Source of the DNA: Chinchilla lanigera
Lineage: Eukaryota; Chordata; Mammalia; Rodentia; Chinchillidae
Assembly: GCF_000276665.1 (NCBI RefSeq)
Contig: NW_004955436.1
Coordinates: 22,160,846 to 22,224,845, forward strand
Length of the DNA: 64,000 nt
Direction: 5' to 3'
Within the stretch, counting starts at the first letter, position 1. Each line of letters starts with the position of its first letter. Under the pieces are notes generated by a model, which saw only the letters and a program-made list of their open reading frames with translations, was not told the origin of the DNA and did not search any database. Shown here in pieces: positions 36,001 through 44,319 of this stretch. The translations under genes and the position numbers were made by a program.

Positions 36001-37446
36001 CGTTTTTGAAGATCTGTAAAAATGGAAATACTTTACTATGGTTGGAGTATATAGAAGGAAAGAGAGAGAGAGAAACTTCACATTTAATTTCTAAAAGCCT
36101 TTGAAATGATGAGAACATTTAAAGGTAATGTAATGGTAACTATTTGAATTGAATATGACAAGGATAATATCTGTGATAGTCAAAGGGTACATTAAAATTT
36201 GTTGTAAAACTATTGTTTTTAAACTAGGTAAGAACTATCAACAGTTAGTAGCCTGTTCCCGTATGAATTATAACAGGCGTCCTTCCCCTCTTGAAGCTCT
36301 GAGCTCCTTACAGCTTGTCCCTTCACACTCTCTAGAGAAGGAAAGCTACACCTGCACGCGCAGTAGTGCCAGTGCCGGTGTCAGTGGTGCGGACCAGTGG
36401 AGAGGCGTAGAGCCTGTGGGAGCGGCATTGTGCGCCATAACCGTGCCATGGCCTTTGATACAATCATCTGCCCTTTTATTCTAAGGAAATCACTTCATAA
36501 ATGAAAAGATGTGTGAGAGATGCAGCACATTGTGTAGGCGGTAAAAATGGGAAACACCGGCATCTTTTAAAGATGCATCAGTAAGTAATGTGAGGCACTG
36601 AAAATGATGATGACGGAGGCAGATCAAGAAAATACTCAGTAAATAAGCTTCCATTACGTACATAATGTGTGTACACGGGCGGGTGGTGTACAGAAAGCGA
36701 CGCGGACTGCAAGTTACTAGGTGACTGTCCACAAGTTTGTTTTTAATTTTATGAGAGTATTGTTCCGAAAAAGAAAAGCAAAAGCAGCCACTGATTCAGT
36801 TATATTGCCGTACATGTGTCAATTAGGCTTTTTTTGTTTGAAAAGAGGCATTTAAGCTTAATAATTCACTGTCTCCAATCATTTTCTCTTTCCTTAGCTC
36901 TCTGTGGTGAAAAGCGCCAAAGAGACAAAACCTGAATCGAAACACGAGTTACTCACATCGTCATACCAGCCGATCGCCATGGAAAATGACATGGCGGTGT
37001 CTGCAGAGGAGGTGTCTCCAGTGACAGTGTCAGGCACATGCCCCGAAGGCGGCCCCGGCAAGGAGGCGCGCGGAGAAGAGCCTTCCACTGAGACTGCCTC
37101 GCTCACCCCTGACCTGGCTTCTGGCAGCTTGGCAGCTCTGACAGAGAATTCTTTGCATTCAGCCAGTGACCAGTCAGAAACCAGTGCCGTATTCTTAAAC
37201 TCCTATCAAACCCGAAGTGGGTCCAAGAGCGGCCTCGTGGATTCAGACAGCTTCTCAGAAGTCCCCTCAACTGATAAAACCGAAGCAAAGACAGAAAGAC
37301 AAGAGCCCATCGTGCCAAGAAACGCCCCCACCTCTTTCGGTTACGATAAGCCGCACGTGCTTGTGGATGTGCTTGTGGGGGACGAGGGTGCCAAAGAGTC
37401 TTTGGTTGGTTATAGACTTCCAACAGATTCCACAGAGTTTTCCTGA
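22568..37446 (+). CDS. IFNGR1: IFNGR1, interferon-gamma receptor 1 (whole coding span, 7 exons)
   Basis: Ligand-binding chain of the type II interferon receptor at the plasma membrane. It binds IFN-gamma with IFNGR2 and signals through JAK1 and STAT1. The exons 22568-22652, 26198-26312, 27148-27308, 29265-29425, 31901-32081, 35374-35498 and 36898-37446 join to 1377 nt, 458 residues plus stop. Seen: signal peptide about 1-17; two fibronectin-type extracellular domains about 30-230 with eight cysteines (74, 82, 118, 159, 185, 190, 204, 225) and sequons at N75, N129 and N171; a membrane helix about 237-259; the JAK1-binding box LPKSL at 272-276; the STAT1 docking motif YDKPH at 425-429. All introns are GT/AG and all phases agree. 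The human protein is 489 residues, so the cytoplasmic tail is shorter here. The start has A at -3 and G at +4. The identification rests on recognised family motifs and exon layout and is very secure. Confidence 0.97.
23034..23128 (-). mobile_element. ID SINE in IFNGR1 intron 1
   Basis: A (TTTG)n tail, GGTACGGGGAATCGAACTCA ... CCACTGAGCCATATCCCC. It lies only about 160 bp past the CpG island and still carries several CpGs, so it is young. Confidence 0.93.
23690..23885 (-). mobile_element. MIR SINE
   Basis: TTTTCACAACACCCATACA, AGGCAAAGAGG, GAGCTGGGCC and GAGTCCAAGTTCTTACCCAC match MIR antisense in order. Confidence 0.7.
24290..24387 (+). repeat. local direct repeat, copy 1 (intron 1)
   Basis: It shares TTAAAACTTGT, ATTCTTTTTGGAC, CACCTTAGCAGGAAT and GATAACTTTTGAGTGTTAAA in order with copy 2 at 24803-24899, with scattered differences. 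Confidence 0.85.
24397..24593 (+). mobile_element. B1-ID composite SINE
   Basis: CCAGGCACAGGGGCATGC, CAAGGCCAGCCTGTGC, an A-rich linker, then an ID half ending TTCAATCCCCAGTACTG. It sits between the two local direct repeats. Confidence 0.87.
24803..24899 (+). repeat. local direct repeat, copy 2 (intron 1)
   Basis: Partner of 24290-24387, offset 513 bp and roughly 85% identical by eye. Confidence 0.85.
26198..26312 (+). CDS. IFNGR1: IFNGR1 coding exon 2
   Basis: This 115-nt exon encodes residues 29-66 plus two bases, the start of extracellular domain 1 with the conserved SYNMNP and YWDY segments. The acceptor is CTTACAG and the donor is GTAGGT. Confidence 0.95.
26483..26547 (+). repeat. 65-bp segment shared with intron 4, copy 1
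   Basis: It matches 30041-30105 with about nine differences in 65 bases, sharing AACTGCTGTGCAGTGGGCAG and TTAGAGCAGGCCT. Confidence 0.85.
26592..26975 (+). mobile_element. TA-flanked DNA transposon (Tc1/mariner-Tigger type), copy 1
   Basis: It starts CAGTTCTAGTATCCTT and ends AAGGATGCTGGACCTG, imperfect inverted repeats, with TA directly on both sides (26590-26591, 26976-26977). Inside, GCTTGGGACCAGAAGTGTTC and GGATGGGATCCAAGTCTAAA match the mammal-wide family. There is no transposase, so it was non-autonomous. Confidence 0.85.
27148..27308 (+). CDS. IFNGR1: IFNGR1 coding exon 3
   Basis: This 161-nt exon encodes residues 67-120 plus one base, the rest of domain 1. It holds C74, C82 and C118, sequon N75 and the conserved [12 protein letters not shown] segment. 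The loop at its start (GNKW) looks about three residues shorter than in human. The acceptor is ATTTTAG and the donor is GTATGT. Confidence 0.95.
27860..27950 (+). mobile_element. ID SINE
   Basis: GGGGCTGGGGATATAGCTCA ... TCATTTCCTGGTACC with an 18-A tail. Confidence 0.93.
28158..28492 (-). mobile_element. MaLR-type LTR, antisense
   Basis: GGTTTAATTTGGCTCATG, CATCATGGTGGATGAG and TTCATGGTGGCTGGGAAGC are the inverse of a MaLR LTR body. The ends are worn. Confidence 0.72.
29265..29425 (+). CDS. IFNGR1: IFNGR1 coding exon 4
   Basis: This 161-nt exon encodes residues 121-174, the hinge (KVGPPE) and the first half of domain 2. It holds sequons N129 and N171 and cysteine 159. The acceptor is CCCCAG, the donor is GTAGGT, and it ends in phase 0. 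Confidence 0.95.
30041..30105 (+). repeat. 65-bp segment shared with intron 2, copy 2
   Basis: Partner of 26483-26547, about 3.6 kb away in the same gene. Confidence 0.85.
30110..30412 (-). mobile_element. L2 LINE fragment
   Basis: GAGAGCATTTTGGGAAAGG and GATTTAAGCAAAAAAGTGAT follow the order of L2 3' sequence read antisense. Strongly diverged. Confidence 0.5.
30425..30990 (+). mobile_element. L2 LINE 3' fragment, interrupted by an ID
   Basis: GTCCACTGCTTAAAAC, CCATGATGTGGCCC and CTTGTGACTTAGCC follow L2 3' sequence. The ID at 30578-30696 splits it. Confidence 0.65.
30578..30696 (-). mobile_element. young ID SINE with 17-bp perfect target-site duplication
   Basis: A T-rich tail, TTCTGGTACCAGGAATCGAA ... 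CCACTGAGCTAAATCCCC. CCCATCTTCTCATTCTT is exact at 30561-30577 and 30697-30713. Confidence 0.95.
31084..31169 (-). mobile_element. older ID SINE
   Basis: GCTACTGGGAATTAACCCTG ... TTACACCCCTAGCCC, diverged from the young copies. Confidence 0.8.
31339..31422 (-). mobile_element. young ID SINE with 16-bp perfect target-site duplication
   Basis: TTTTGTTCTGGTACTGGGAA ... CACTGAGCTATATCCCC. TATACATGGACCTTTG is exact at 31323-31338 and 31423-31438. Confidence 0.96.
31901..32081 (+). CDS. IFNGR1: IFNGR1 coding exon 5
   Basis: This 181-nt exon encodes residues 175-234 plus one base, the second half of domain 2. It holds cysteines 185, 190, 204 and 225 and the conserved [11 protein letters not shown] segment. 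The acceptor is CATGTAG and the donor is GTAAGT. Confidence 0.95.
32612..32742 (-). mobile_element. B1 SINE inside the L1 relic
   Basis: GATAATGCCTCACTGTG, TCTTGAACTCTCAACCC, CTGCCTCAGCCTCCCAAGTG in antisense, diverged. Confidence 0.75.
32981..33016 (+). repeat. (TG)n microsatellite
   Basis: About 18 perfect units. Confidence 0.97.
34232..34408 (+). mobile_element. B1-ID composite SINE
   Basis: GCCAGGTAGTGCACAC, GGGAGGCTGAGGTGG, an A-rich linker, then GGGCTGCAGGTGTCG ... TTCAGTCCCCACAGTAC. Confidence 0.83.
35374..35498 (+). CDS. IFNGR1: IFNGR1 coding exon 6 (transmembrane)
   Basis: This 125-nt exon encodes residues 235-276: a single membrane helix (about 237-259), a basic stop-transfer stretch (FKKN, CKKNK) and the JAK1 box LPKSL at its end. 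The donor is GTAATT. Reading through the donor soon reaches a stop, which would give a membrane-anchored receptor without signalling tail if ever retained. Confidence 0.94.
35499..36897 (+). other. IFNGR1: IFNGR1 intron 6
   Basis: A 1.4-kb intron without a repeat that I can name. An open stretch at 36149-36484 is non-coding by context. Confidence 0.8.
36898..37446 (+). CDS. IFNGR1: IFNGR1 coding exon 7 (cytoplasmic tail, stop)
   Basis: This 549-nt exon encodes residues 277-458, the serine- and threonine-rich tail. It carries the STAT1 docking site FGYDKPH (Y425) and the conserved end TEFS before TGA. The residues after LPKS are LL where human has LI, so the dileucine-type internalisation signal is kept in kind. 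Confidence 0.95.
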   Translation, partial: LSVVKSAKETKPESKHELLTSSYQPIAMENDMAVSAEEVSPVTVSGTCPEGGPGKEARGEEPSTETASLTPDLASGSLAALTENSLHSASDQSETSAVFLNSYQTRSGSKSGLVDSDSFSEVPSTDKTEAKTERQEPIVPRNAPTSFGYDKPHVLVDVLVGDEGAKESLVGYRLPTDSTEFS

Positions 37447-37873
37447 GGTGACTGAGACGCCGCCCCTTAGCGAGGACAGTGATTTTCCTGCTTTGATTTT
37501 GGGAAGAGATCATGAACTCAGAAATGGTGTCTTAGTTGACATTAACTGACTGGAGTCACATGGTCTAGACAGATGTGGAAAGAACCTATTAATACTGTCA
37601 TGTTGAGTCTGAAAGCTACAGAGATTTGCTAGTTAAATGATAATTCAAGGACAAAAAACCAAACCTAAGCGCACTATGGCTTACGCACCTTCCCATCCAA
37701 GACGGTTATAACCATGCACGCTCTCCTCCGGCCAGCACTGCGTCCTGTGGGGAGGGGATACTCACCCCTCCTTGCTGCAGAGATGTAGTGAGGGTTTTCT
37801 GCCTTTCTGTACCTCGATAGGGCCTTTGTTTTTGTAAGTGTATTGTACATATTTGGTTTTATTTTTGTTTTTA

Positions 37874-37994
37874 AACATTTTTATTTTGAGACAAGGTCTT
37901 GCTGTATTGCCCAGCAAGCTGACCTTGAACTCCAGATCTCCTGCCCCGGCCCCCTCAGTGGCTGGGATTACAGACATGTGCTGCTGCACCTGCT
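37874..37994 (-). mobile_element. B1 SINE within the IFNGR1 3' UTR
   Basis: TTTTGAGACAAGGTCTTGCT ... GGCTGGGATTACAGAC. Being antisense, it would be transcribed as the complement of B1 RNA. Confidence 0.82.
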
Positions 37995-38146
37995 GTATAT
38001 GATGCTTGTAGTGCCTCATTTTGGAGGAAACTCTGAAAGCTGTTCAAAACTGGATTTAAAACCTAAGTGCATACTAATAGTACTAATGCAGCATAGAAGG
38101 AGAAATGCGTAGATTTTTAAAATGTACTATTACATTGTTATTTTGA

Positions 38147-38152
38147 AATAAA
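38147..38152 (+). terminator. IFNGR1: poly(A) signal AATAAA for IFNGR1
   Basis: A canonical hexamer about 700 bp after the stop codon, in an AT-rich context. It is the first canonical AATAAA downstream. A second AATAAA at 38770-38775 could serve a longer form. Confidence 0.75.
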
Positions 38153-38820
38153 GTACTTTAAGAACTTACTTTGATACTCATTTATTCCACCACTTAAGCA
38201 GTCTTTCTCAAGTAATCAGAATACTTTTATCATTTGTTGCTAAATATTAATGCTATAGAATTATTGTCTAATTATGTCTAAAGCTTTAAATAATCGTAAA
38301 AATAATCTCTTCAAAATGGTCCTTTATCTCTACCTTTCAGTATTTGGCACCCAGTGTGCAAAGCCGGTTCTGAGCAGATTTCCCTGCAGGGCTGGGGCCT
38401 TGGCTGCCCTTGAGTGTGTGGTGCTGAAGAGATGCCCCGGAGCAGCAGGCGGTCCAGGTGTAGCTGTGTCACAGGAGCGCTTGAGTTACAAAGGGAGAAA
38501 TGCTAAGACTCAAATGAGTTAATGGGGCAAAACACAGTTAAGTACCATTTATGTGAGGAAATTAGCAAATGAACCACTGGAAAACATTCCTCAGTTAAAA
38601 GTGAAAATTAAAATGAGGTATTTTATGCTATGGGGGCGAGGTGATGGTAGTAAAAACACAGTTTTCAGTAGAACTGGTACCCTCTCTTGTTCCAGGACAC
38701 TTGTTTTGTGAATAACTTTTCAAACTGCTATACTGGTACATACTACACTGTAAAAAATTCATATCTTTCAATAAACCTCCTTTGTTCTTGTGGGAAAATT
38801 ATTTTACAAATAAATTCTTA

Positions 38821-38992
38821 GCCAAGGAGAGTTGTATGTGCCTGTAATCCCAGCCATTTTAGAGGCTGAGGCAGGATTTCAAATTTGAGTCCCACCGGGC
38901 AATATAGCAAGACCTTGTGTCAATGCAAAAAATAAAAAGGGCTGAGGATGTGTTTTAATGCAAAGCCCTTGGGTTCAATCCTAGTACTGCCT
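38821..38992 (+). mobile_element. B1-ID composite SINE
   Basis: GCCTGTAATCCCAGCC, AGGCTGAGGCAGG, then AAAGGGCTGAGGATGTG ... TTCAATCCTAGTACTG and an A-rich tail. Confidence 0.85.
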
Positions 38993-40259
38993 CCTGCAAA
39001 ATAAAAACCTTAAGTGAAAAATATATTTGAATGGGTGAAAAGCAAAAATACGAAAATAATTGAAATAGAAAAGATGACATAATAGTTACTGACTGCCAAA
39101 AATATACCAATATGTAGACCCTCCATGTGTGGAGGAAGGACCTGTTTTTATGCCCTGGCCGATTTCTGACCCAGAGGCTGAGCCAGCAGTGAGCTGCTGC
39201 CACACAGGAGCCTAATGCCCAGACTGGCCCTTGCGTGGGAGCTCTGCTGACACCTGTGTTTGCTGGGGTGACCGGGGACGGGCGGGCAGGAGCCCTGTGT
39301 GTTGTGAAGGTGGACCCCTGTTTGAATGGGTTCAACTAAAAAGTACAGAGATCCTGGAATCAAATGAACTTGAGTCCTCTGATTTGTGTGGGCTAAAAAA
39401 CAATTTTTAAAAATTGGTAGAGATCAAATAACAGGTCAGGACCGCTTTGCCAGTAGAGAAAACTCAGAAAAGTGTTTTTAAGGGATTTGAACTCAGGTTT
39501 CACCTTCGTTAAAGACAACGTTTTTTATTACTGTGGTCCGATGTCTCTAACTTTATGTATTAAAAAGAAAAACAAGGACATTGCCATGAACAACACAAAT
39601 ATATGTCATGCTTTATTTAATTTTGTCATCGGGAAGTGACATCCCAAAATAACCCCAGGGTCATCTGGAAATAGAATGTCATAAATTATAATGATTACAT
39701 AGTGCTACACTAAAAACAGGCTTCTAGTCACTATTTTAAAAGGCGAAAGGTGTTTTCCTTACTAAGAAGTTCATGCAAATTTTCAGTTTTCATTTGCAAA
39801 CTGCGTCTTGTTGGACTGACACTTTACCTTTGTTGTTTTTGTATTAGGTTTTCTGTCTTGTTTTCCATTATCTCTGTCCTTGAGTTATCAATTAACTAGC
39901 AAATCAAATGATGTTAATCTGTCTGTCTGTCTTCAACTCCCAGAAATCAAAGCAGTAAGATGAGATTTCCAAATTGGGAATAGTGGTATAAATCAGCCTT
40001 TTTTGCTTCTCTGGAAATCATGAAAAAGCAACAGTGAAAATTAAAAAATTAAATAGTTCTTCCACTTGGAAATTTTGTTTTTAATTCTCTACTTAAAACG
40101 CTTGAGTCAGAAAAAAGAATCCAAATTGTAGAATTGATAAAAAAAAAAAAAAAAATAGTGAAAATACAATTCAGAGCCAAAGGAGAAGCTGTGGGGTACG
40201 TTTCAGACTAAATTCCCAGTGTGAACACATATTGGAAAAAATCAAGTGAAGTAAACATC
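38993..40259. other. intergenic, nothing recognised
   Basis: AT-rich DNA between IFNGR1 and IL22RA2, with a short A-run at 40140 and no gene seen. Confidence 0.5.
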
Positions 40260-40740
40260 TGATGAGAGTTTTACTTAAACAAATTGGAAGGAATGTGAAA
40301 AGGTAAAGGATAAAAGTGATACATAAATTTTTAAAATTAGAACTCATGAATAATTACAAAACATGGCTCCTTGAAAACATCTTTAAAAATAATTCCTACA
40401 AATAATAAAACACGAAGAAAATATCATTATTCAAAATAGGAAGCCAAAAGAGAAACCACAGAAATGAGAAATTGATTAAGGACCAATTTCTCAATTCTAT
40501 GCAAGTAAATGTAACCGCATGTAAATGGATGAAGAAAGTACAATTTGCAGAAAGTGAATCTAGATGAGACAGAAAATCCTAAAAAAAAAAAAACAAAAAA
40601 CCCTAATTACCATGGAAGAGTTAAATTGAGAAAATTACCAAAGAAATTCTCCCATGCACCCCACTACCACCACCTACAAGACCACTCAAGTGATTTCCTG
40701 GGGAAATCTCTCCAGCTCTTCAGAAACAGGTAATTCCTGG
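40260..40740 (+). mobile_element. L1 LINE ORF2 fragment, sense
   Basis: GAAACCACAGAAATGAGAAA, CATGGAAGAGTTAAATTGAG and CAGAAACAGGTAATTCC align with the ORF2 segment before the reverse transcriptase. Decayed. Confidence 0.62.
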
Positions 40741-40942
40741 GTCACACAGATTAAATTGTCCAACTGAAGAGTTGGCTGTGCAGCCACATAACTGCAGAGG
40801 CCAGTGTTGCCCATGAAGTTGCTTTCAATGTCTGCAAGAACCTGGTGACCTGGGCCAGAGAATCTTAGCCCCTTCCCTTGGAATTCCCATCAGATCATGA
40901 AAAGCAGAGAAGCACCCTCCTGTTCTACAGCGTCTGGCATGC

Positions 40943-40990
40943 AAAGGTTAACTTAGTGAAGCTCTAGGTCTTGCAAATGGAGATTTTTAA
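40943..40990 (+). repeat. perfect 48-bp direct repeat, copy 1
   Basis: Identical base for base with 41851-41898. It begins AAAGGTTAACTTAGTG and ends GGAGATTTTTAA. Confidence 0.97.
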
Positions 40991-41084
40991 TGGATAGCAC
41001 CACATTCCCGTCCACGGAGGCTCTGGATACTTGCCCAGCACAACCTTCGTGGCAAGCTCCTCCCTACATGGGATGGGGGAGCTA

Positions 41085-41660
41085 AAGCAAGAGACATAAT
41101 GTGCAAGGTGCCTGACCTCCTGCAGTTTATATTCTAATGGAGGGCACGGACAGTGGGAGTAAAATCAAGCATACCCTCTCAAATGATGGTGTTACAGAGA
41201 CAATAAAGCAGGTAAGGCAGATGGGTGGTGGGAAGAAGTGCTGCTATTTAGGGTGGCCACAGGGGATCCACTACTAAGGTAATATTTGAATAAAGATAAG
41301 GGCATGAGGAGGAACCTGGGCATCTCAGGAAAAGCATTCAAGCAGAGGGCACCGTGCTGGTGTGGTACAGGCCTGGGATATTCAAGAAATGTGCAAAAGG
41401 CCACCCAGGCTGGAGCGATGCAGGTTAGGAGTGTAACAGGGCCCAGCAAGAGACCATAACATTTTGACTTTCATTCTGAGTGAAGTGGGAAGACATGCAA
41501 AGGTTCTGAGAAAATTATCTAATTTCACATTTAAAGGGAACGTTCTGCCTGTGGCGAAGGCCAGTGGCAGAGACAGGGAGACCAGTCAGGAGGCTGTGGC
41601 CACAAGCCAAGCAGGAGATCACGGTAGCCGAGACCCAAGTGACTACAATGGAGGAAGTGA
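41085..41660 (-). mobile_element. L2 LINE 3' fragment, antisense
   Basis: CTGCAGTTTATATTCTAATG, GGAAAAGCATTCAAGCAGAG and GGGAGACCAGTCAGGAGGCT occur in the order of inverted L2 3' sequence. Confidence 0.72.
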
Positions 41661-41850
41661 CAGCTGGTCAGACTGTGGTTCTTCTCTGAAGGTCTCCCCT
41701 GGGCCTCAAGACACATGATCATGGCCTGTGTGTGGGCCTCGGGACCCACGACATCCATAGGGTTTTCAGGGTCAGCGAAGCACCTTGGTCAGGAACAATC
41801 AAAATCTGTAGCCTCTTTCATTCAAAAAAACAGTATGAGCAAAGATCAAG

Positions 41851-41898
41851 AAAGGTTAACTTAGTGAAGCTCTAGGTCTTGCAAATGGAGATTTTTAA
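41851..41898 (+). repeat. perfect 48-bp direct repeat, copy 2
   Basis: Partner of 40943-40990. It ends three bases before the DNA transposon at 41902. Confidence 0.97.
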
Positions 41899-41901
41899 AT
41901 G

Positions 41902-42213
41902 CAAGTTGAGTATCCCTTTTCTGAAATGCTTGGGAGCAGAACAGTTTCAGATTTTGGAACATGAGCATATACATAATGAGATATCTTTGGGCTAGGACCA
42001 GAGTCTAAACATGAAATCCATTATGTTTCATATATACGTTATATACATAGCCTGAAAGTGTAATTTTATCACAGTATGTGTAGCACACCTGTGTGACCCA
42101 TCGCATGATGTTGGGTGTGGAAATTTCTACTTGTAGTATCATGTCTGTGCTAAAGAAGTTTCAGATTTTGGAACATTTCATATTTCACACTTTTGGATCA
42201 GGGATGGTCCAAC
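41902..42213 (+). mobile_element. DNA transposon of the same family as 26592-26975, copy 2
   Basis: CAAGTTGAGTATCCC at the left and GGATCAGGGATGGTCCAAC at the right are imperfect inverted repeats. Inside, GCTTGGGAGCAGAACAGTTT and CAGAGTCTAAACATGAAATC match the family. Confidence 0.83.
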
Positions 42214-42959
42214 TAAAAGTGTTCGTGGTCCACAAATTTAACAAAATTAAAAGACCAGTTATTATGCTTATTGCCCATGTCTGAATAACAAAGTTCCTTC
42301 TTTTCTGAATTAGAGTCCACAAACTATTTTGAATTGCAAGCCAATTATTTCCAAAATGTAGAACTGCTGAAAGGTCATGGTCCTTCTTCAGGAAAGTAAA
42401 GAGCTCCTCACCAATAAGAAGGGACAAGTAGCATCCCTATTGCTGGGACTGCAGGTCCATCCATACAAGCGTACGGTTTTCCATAGGTCTGGTGTTCAAT
42501 TTGGAATTCAAGATGAAATGTTTGAAGATGTCCAGCTCCTTTCTAAACCACAGGAGAACAGGGTCTGGGGGAGAAATAGGAAACACAATCAGTGGAGGAA
42601 CACCGTCAAAGTCACCCTAAATACCAGTTTTAAATACTGTTCTCAAGGAGGACAAGGGATATGTAACCTTTCCTCTGACCGAAGAAAATGATGCTGGCTC
42701 TACCGTCTTGCTCAACCCTTCCTCCCTGGTGCGTAGCACAGTATCCAGCAGATTCTCCATAAACGGCTGTGTGAGTGAGTGAATAATTAAATTTCTAATC
42801 TGTGAATGATTAAAAAGACACATCTTCTTTGATATCATTCCATTCCCTTATGGAGTGAATATCACATGTAAAGAATACGTCATCATTTTCCACTTCTCCT
42901 CAGGCTTGAGGTGAACATGTCTGATCTCACCCTCACTTTGGGGCTATTTGCTCCAGAAC

Positions 42960-43105
42960 CTTGGTCAGGTCCTCTTATTCTGTGTTTCAGTTTTTCATCT
43001 GTGGTACCAGGATAATAATAGCAAGCTCCCAGGCTTGTTAAGAAGATTCACTAAACTGATCTATGGAAAGAACTCAGTACAGTACTCCATAATTATTGCA
43101 GCTTC
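42960..43105 (+). mobile_element. MIR SINE
   Basis: TTGGTCAGGTCCTC, TGTTTCAGTTTTTCATCTG and GGATAATAATAGC match MIR sense sequence. Confidence 0.65.
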
Positions 43106-44250
43106 TTATGGATCCCAAAATGGCACTAAAAGTATAAAGAGGACTTTTATAAAGATACTATCTTATAGATAAAAGATTTTTCTTTGTTATGAAAAATAAT
43201 ACACAAAAGTTAAGAATATTGTGGGCCTCCATGTACATAATTCTGAGCATTAATAATTATCAGGCTGTGGCCATTCATCCCTTTCTCCAGCCCCTCGGTA
43301 TTTTGATACAAAGGGCAGACATTATGCAGTTTCATCTGTAATACTCCAATGTGTATCTCTAAAAGAATGAAAATAATAACCAAAGAGCAGAGAGAGGACT
43401 GTCTGCCTGGTGTGGATGGATCTTTGGTCTGCTGGAAGCCACAAGGACAAAGGGCAAAGAGCATCAACTGTCCAACGCAGGGACTCGGCCAGGTCCTGCC
43501 CAGACCCAAAGCATGGAGGAATCCACTGTCACAGTCCAGGTGGGCTCTCCTCTGAGGGGTGAGGGCTGGGGCCAGCATTTTATACCAGAAGAAAGGGGAA
43601 GTACAAATCCCCCATGGTTATCATACTCTTCTACATCAAGTGCCATTTTATTGGAAACAACTCTGTACAAATGTTTCTGCTTCAAAATTAGTGGGAAAAA
43701 TAGAATCTAATCTTATCTTTTCATCTACCTAGAGGCACCACTGGCAATGCTGGCTCTCACACTGACGATATTACACAACTGGAGAGCTCATTGAATGGTG
43801 ACAGGACGGGTTTGTTTTCTGAAATTTAACATAGCAAGAAAGTCCATATCTTTGGCAGAACTCAGTTCTTAAAGATTCTACCCTCTTCCTCCTTTTTCCT
43901 AATTTCCTCTTATTCTCCAAAGCCAGTAAGTCAGGCGGAACTCCAATTTCATTACCTGCTGCTCTACATTTAACAGCTTGAGTTACATTATTTCCCTTTT
44001 CTTCTGAACTGGAATTTGGAACACTGTGACCACTTTAAAATAAGATCCATTGCTGTCAGGGATAATGAACACTGACATGCCAAACCCAGGTTATGATCCA
44101 CGTTTGCATTTAAAAAGCAAGATCAGTGCTCAGTCTAAAACTCAGTGGGAGCATGAATTAGTAAAGAGTGATGCTAAGAAGCTTGAAGACAGGGCACACC
44201 AAGGAGGTGGAAAGGAGAGAGAGGGGGTACTGCATATTTCTTCTTTTAAG
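43106..44250. other. intergenic, nothing recognised
   Basis: Several short open frames overlap on both strands, but none has a family signal or splice partners. Confidence 0.5.
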
Positions 44251-44319
44251 CCTAAGTTACCTTGTAAGGGGCTGAAGATGTAGTTCAGTGGTACAGCACT
44301 TGCCTAAGTTACTTTATGA
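44251..44319 (+). mobile_element. tailless 5'-half ID insertion with target duplication
   Basis: Only about 35 nt of the ID 5' end is present (44268-44302: GGGGCTGAAGATGTAG ...). It stops in what would be the anticodon region and has no A tail. CCTAAGTTAC is exact at 44251-44260 and 44303-44312, and the duplication extends to 17 bp with 14 matches. Confidence 0.7.

Larger units (their letters stand above)
37447..38170 (+). other. IFNGR1: IFNGR1 3' untranslated region
   Basis: This is the stretch from the stop codon to just past the AATAAA at 38147. It includes an antisense B1 SINE at 37874-37994. The exact cleavage site is inferred, about 15-25 nt after the signal. Confidence 0.75.

Noticed and set aside
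38770..38775. AATAAA as the main IFNGR1 poly(A) signal
   Set aside because: The signal at 38147 comes first and fits the expected UTR length. This one may serve a minor form only.
40545..40733. 62-codon frame
   Set aside because: It overlaps a decayed L1 ORF2 fragment and is not a separate gene.
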